In this document: positions 61,871 through 64,000 of the stretch, piece by piece | How the letters are laid out: each line of letters opens with the position of its first letter | Position numbering within the stretch: the first letter of the stretch is position 1 | Assembly (NCBI GenBank): GCA_020438355.1 | Contig: JAGQUT010000005.1 | Span: 93,951-157,950, forward strand | Direction: 5' to 3' | Length of the DNA: 64,000 nucleotides | Origin: Solirubrobacterales bacterium | GTDB taxonomy: Bacteria; Actinomycetota; Thermoleophilia; Solirubrobacterales; 70-9 | Notes under the pieces: generated by a model | What the model saw: only the letters and a program-made list of their open reading frames with translations | Databases searched by the model: none | Told to the model about the DNA's origin: nothing | Made by a program: the position numbers and the translations under genes

Positions 61871-63292
61871 TCAGCCGCCGCCCAGGATCCGCTTCTTCTC
61901 CGCGGCGAACTCTTCCTCGTCAAGCACGCCGGCCTCCTTGAGCCTGCCGAGCTGCTCCAGCTGATCCAGCCGGCTCCCGCCGCTGGAGGGTGGCTCTGCA
62001 GGCAGAACCGCAGTTTCAGGTTCGGGCTTCGGGGCAACTGCCGCTTCGCCACCTTCCTTGCCTTTACCCTTGCCGCCGATCTTCGGCATCGAGATGTTCT
62101 TCGGGCGGTCAGCCCAGACCTCGCCAACTCGCTTCCGGGTTCTGTCCCCGAACTCCCGCAGTCCTGCGTAGTCGGCATCCGGGTACTCGAGCATGATCTG
62201 CCGCCGGAAGAACCAGAAGCCAGCCCCGGCCATGAGAATCACCGCAAGACGGATCAGGAACTCGCGTCCGTCTCCGGCACCCATGATCAGGAATACGAAG
62301 GCAACCAGCCCGAGCAGGCCGAAGCTCACCGCCGGGTACTGGCCGAAGGGAACCGCGAGGAACTCGCGCACCTTGCCGGAGGCCTTGGTCGGGGCGATTA
62401 CCCAGGAGACGACGAGCAGGGCTGCCGCGAACCAGATCACGTCCCAGGCAACGGACTTGAGCAGCTCGGTGGCGATGTCCCAAGCGGCGTGGGCGGCCGG
62501 CTGAATGTCCGGGTCAGCGAGTTCGGGGACCAGCACGTTGCCAGCAACCGATCGCAGGACCAGGACCAGCACCGCCGAAAGGACGAGGGCGGCCGCGAGC
62601 CAGAGGAGCGTCAGCCAGCGGTAACCGGGCGAAAGGAAGACTGCCAGCGCAATCATCGCGAGGGCGAGCAGCGCCGAGACGAGGGCCAGACCTCGAATCA
62701 GCTTGGCGATCGTCTGGATCTGTTCCAGTTCGCTGGATTCGACGATCTCGATGTTTCCGACCGAGTCCGGAATCCGGTCTCGCGCCTGGTCTCCAAGCCC
62801 CACTTGGTCGGCGATCTCGATGATCAGCGGCTTCAGCTTCAGTTCGACCTTCCCGCCGCTGGTGCTGGTGAACTGGCCCTTGTCCTCGATCACGTCGATC
62901 AGGGTTTGATGGGCGGCGATATTGGCTGATTTCCAGGCTGACTGGACCTGGTCGTTCTCCAGGGCCCTGAGGGCGAGGGTGTCAGCACCCTGGCGGGCGG
63001 CACCGGCAAGCGGGCCTGCCAATGTGTCACCGAGGCTGGAGTTGATGTCGTCAAGACCCTTTTCGAGCTCGCCCTGGACATCGACATTCGCGTAGAGCTC
63101 ATCGACGGCGTAGGTTGCGACCTGCTGCTGGATCTCGGGGTTCTGCAACAGTTTCAGGGAGGTATCTCCCCACTCCTGCGTGTCGAAGACCTGACGATCA
63201 ACCCAGGTGGAGAGAATCGCCAGGAAGGTCAGGATCCCGGCCAGGACGATGGTGAAGCGGACCCACCCGAGATGCGGCCGTTCCTTGGTCAA
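61871..63292 (-). CDS. Membrane protein with C-terminal SHOCT domain
   Basis: 473 residues from a TTG at 63292 (GGGGAG 7 bases upstream). The open frame extends further to 63472, but that stretch runs through the tRNA-Leu gene and is not coding. One N-terminal helix (RFTIVLAGILTFLAILSTWV), a ~180-residue outside domain (VDRQVFDTQEWGDTSLKLLQ ... SAWKSANIAAHQTLIDVIED), then five or six helices. A basic and Pro-rich tail leads to a SHOCT motif, LDQLEQLGRLKEAGVLDEEE followed by FAAEKKRILGGG. SHOCT domains mediate oligomerisation. Function unknown. Confidence 0.78.
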   Translation of the reverse strand: MTKERPHLGWVRFTIVLAGILTFLAILSTWVDRQVFDTQEWGDTSLKLLQNPEIQQQVATYAVDELYANVDVQGELEKGLDDINSSLGDTLAGPLAGAARQGADTLALRALENDQVQSAWKSANIAAHQTLIDVIEDKGQFTSTSGGKVELKLKPLIIEIADQVGLGDQARDRIPDSVGNIEIVESSELEQIQTIAKLIRGLALVSALLALAMIALAVFLSPGYRWLTLLWLAAALVLSAVLVLVLRSVAGNVLVPELADPDIQPAAHAAWDIATELLKSVAWDVIWFAAALLVVSWVIAPTKASGKVREFLAVPFGQYPAVSFGLLGLVAFVFLIMGAGDGREFLIRLAVILMAGAGFWFFRRQIMLEYPDADYAGLREFGDRTRKRVGEVWADRPKNISMPKIGGKGKGKEGGEAAVAPKPEPETAVLPAEPPSSGGSRLDQLEQLGRLKEAGVLDEEEFAAEKKRILGGG

Positions 63293-63380
63293 TTCAGTAC
63301 TCCCCGATATAGGTTCTTCCCGACGATAGGCGGATCCTAGCCGTCGCCCGTTGACCGCGCTTACCCTCGGTAGCTTGAAA

Positions 63381-63465
63381 TACCCGGAGCGGGATTCGAA
63401 CCCGCACGCCCCCGAAGGGACAGCGGCTTTTAAGGCCGCGGCGTCTACCGTTCCGCCATCCGGGC
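63381..63465 (-). tRNA. tRNA-Leu (TAA)
   Basis: The minus strand reads GCCCGGA acceptor, GCGGAACGGTAGACGC D-region, anticodon stem-loop GCGGCCTTAAAAGCCGC with anticodon TAA, a long variable arm TGTCCCTTCGGGGGCG as expected for Leu, and T-arm GCGGGTTCGAATCCCGC. The acceptor ends in TCCGGGT plus A73; no CCA is encoded. Confidence 0.95.
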
Positions 63466-63524
63466 ACCCCAAGCCTAGAACCTGGGCCGGGTGCGGGCCG
63501 ATCGGCGTACAATGGGGGTGCGAA

Positions 63525-63642
63525 CCAATCTTTAGGAATTGGAATATTCGCGTTTAGAGACCGCTACGTTTGGCTGGGTACGGTGTTTCCGTAAGCACAG
63601 GAGGAAACCCGGACCGCAAGGTCCCCAGTCAAAAGGAGTCCC
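63525..63642 (+). ncRNA. Structured 5' leader of the ECF sigma-factor gene (possible regulatory RNA)
   Basis: Pairings visible: CCAAT/ATTGG hairpin (63525-63542); then an outer stem CTGG/CCAG (63574-63577 with 63625-63628) enclosing GTTTCC/GGAAAC (63585-63590 with 63603-63608) and GGACC-GCAA-GGTCC (63611-63624, a GNRA tetraloop). This makes a three-way junction ending 8 bases before the AAGGAG ribosome site. TACAAT at about 63508 could be the -10. I do not recognise a riboswitch class; it is not a convincing match to c-di-GMP. Confidence 0.4.
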
Positions 63643-64000
63643 TTGGAAGCATCAGCACTAAATCACGCGGCACGACGAGGCCTTCTCGCCCGCAAGTCGC
63701 CCCTGCTGAAGCTTCAAGGCGACGAGAAGCTGGTCGCCATGGTGCGAGCCGGCAACGCGGGAGCCTTCGACACGATCGTCGATCGGTACCAGGCCCGTCT
63801 GCTCGGTTTCTGTCGGCAGATGATCGGCTCGACCGAGGACGCCGAGGATGTTCTTCAGGAAGTGTTCGTCAACGCCTACAAGGCGATGATGGCCGATAAC
63901 CGGGAGATCAACCTCCGCCCCTGGCTGTACCGGATCGCCCGCAACCGTTCTTTGAATCACCTCCGCAAGCCCCGGGCCGTCGCCCAGGAGTCGATGGACA
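63643..64000 (+). CDS. ECF RNA polymerase sigma factor (N-terminal part; runs off window)
   Basis: At least 119 residues from a TTG with AAGGAG 4 bases upstream. Sigma region 2 is clear: MVRAGNAGAFDTIVDRYQAR, LLGFCRQMIGSTEDAEDVLQ, EVFVNAYKAMMADNREINLR and PWLYRIARNRSLNHLRKPR, the -10-recognition and core-binding helices. The gene continues beyond 64000, so region 4 and any C-terminal extension are not seen. No anti-sigma gene is visible on this side. Confidence 0.92.
   Translation, partial: MEASALNHAARRGLLARKSPLLKLQGDEKLVAMVRAGNAGAFDTIVDRYQARLLGFCRQMIGSTEDAEDVLQEVFVNAYKAMMADNREINLRPWLYRIARNRSLNHLRKPRAVAQESMD

Noticed and set aside
63293..63472. N-terminal extension of the SHOCT membrane protein
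   Set aside because: The extra codons lie across the tRNA-Leu gene; the TTG at 63292 has a ribosome site and the family-like start.
63574..63628. c-di-GMP riboswitch in the sigma-factor leader
   Set aside because: The junction and GNRA loop are suggestive, but the conserved core bases of the GEMM class are not present.

Overview
The window is about 65% G+C chromosomal DNA with frequent GTG and TTG starts, short gene gaps, 1-4 base gene overlaps and tRNA genes without an encoded CCA end. It carries a furA-katG pair, many long secreted proteins with Lys/Arg-rich C-termini, and few insertion-type elements. This fits a high-GC actinobacterium, most likely of the class Thermoleophilia (Solirubrobacterales-like). 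That placement is an inference from gene content and style; no rRNA is present to prove it.

Layout. 1-3930 (minus) is the body of a giant RTX-like secreted repeat protein that runs off the left edge. 4443-7148 is a large ATPase-LuxR regulator. 7130-11354 (minus) is a tight run of FAD oxidoreductase, PhlG/phloretin-hydrolase-like C-C hydrolase, glycosyltransferase and methyltransferase, divergent from a TetR gene that shares a 14-bp palindrome with it. 11963-14213 holds an O-methyltransferase, a FitA/VapBC-type toxin-antitoxin pair and a small secreted protein. 14303-18073 (minus) is a sulfatase operon (sulfatase, DUF1330, propeller protein, TfoX-N) with a recognisable promoter/operator. 18196-22526 carries a DHA2 efflux pump and a three-gene surface-glycan operon (glycosyltransferase, NodB deacetylase, membrane protein). 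22572-27241 (minus) contains an SDR, an SRPBCC-ArsR pair, a TetR, an R2-like ligand-binding oxidase and a sulfide:quinone-reductase-like flavoprotein.

27340-34745 carries a streptogramin-lyase-like propeller, a two-LamG secreted protein and furA-katG. 34800-39444 (minus) has an FMN-dependent glutamate-synthase-domain protein and an operon of three secreted proteins, two of which are tandem paralogues of equal length. 39561-46312 holds a SulP transporter, VanZ, a RibD-like reductase and further secreted or beta-helix proteins. 46458-49177 is a NarL-type two-component system. 49188-50077 is a frame-disrupted secreted-protein gene. 50165-55742 contains a ~485-bp duplicated module (two copies of an unknown 134-aa gene) flanking HEAT-like, glyoxalase, secreted, TetR and CtaA-like genes. 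55974-57463 is an AbiE toxin-antitoxin system ending next to an initiator tRNA gene. 57690-64000 has a second DHA2 pump, DoxX, two very long perfect hairpins plus a 4 x 20-bp tandem repeat, an SDR, Ppx/GppA, a SHOCT membrane protein, tRNA-Leu and the start of an ECF sigma factor with a structured leader.

Themes: cell-surface and secreted proteins; redox and peroxide handling (KatG/FurA, R2lox, SQR-like, FAD oxidase); aromatic or polyketide-type catabolism; drug efflux; and two toxin-antitoxin modules. Several genes seem to have their start codon within a few bases of the -10 element, suggesting leaderless mRNAs.
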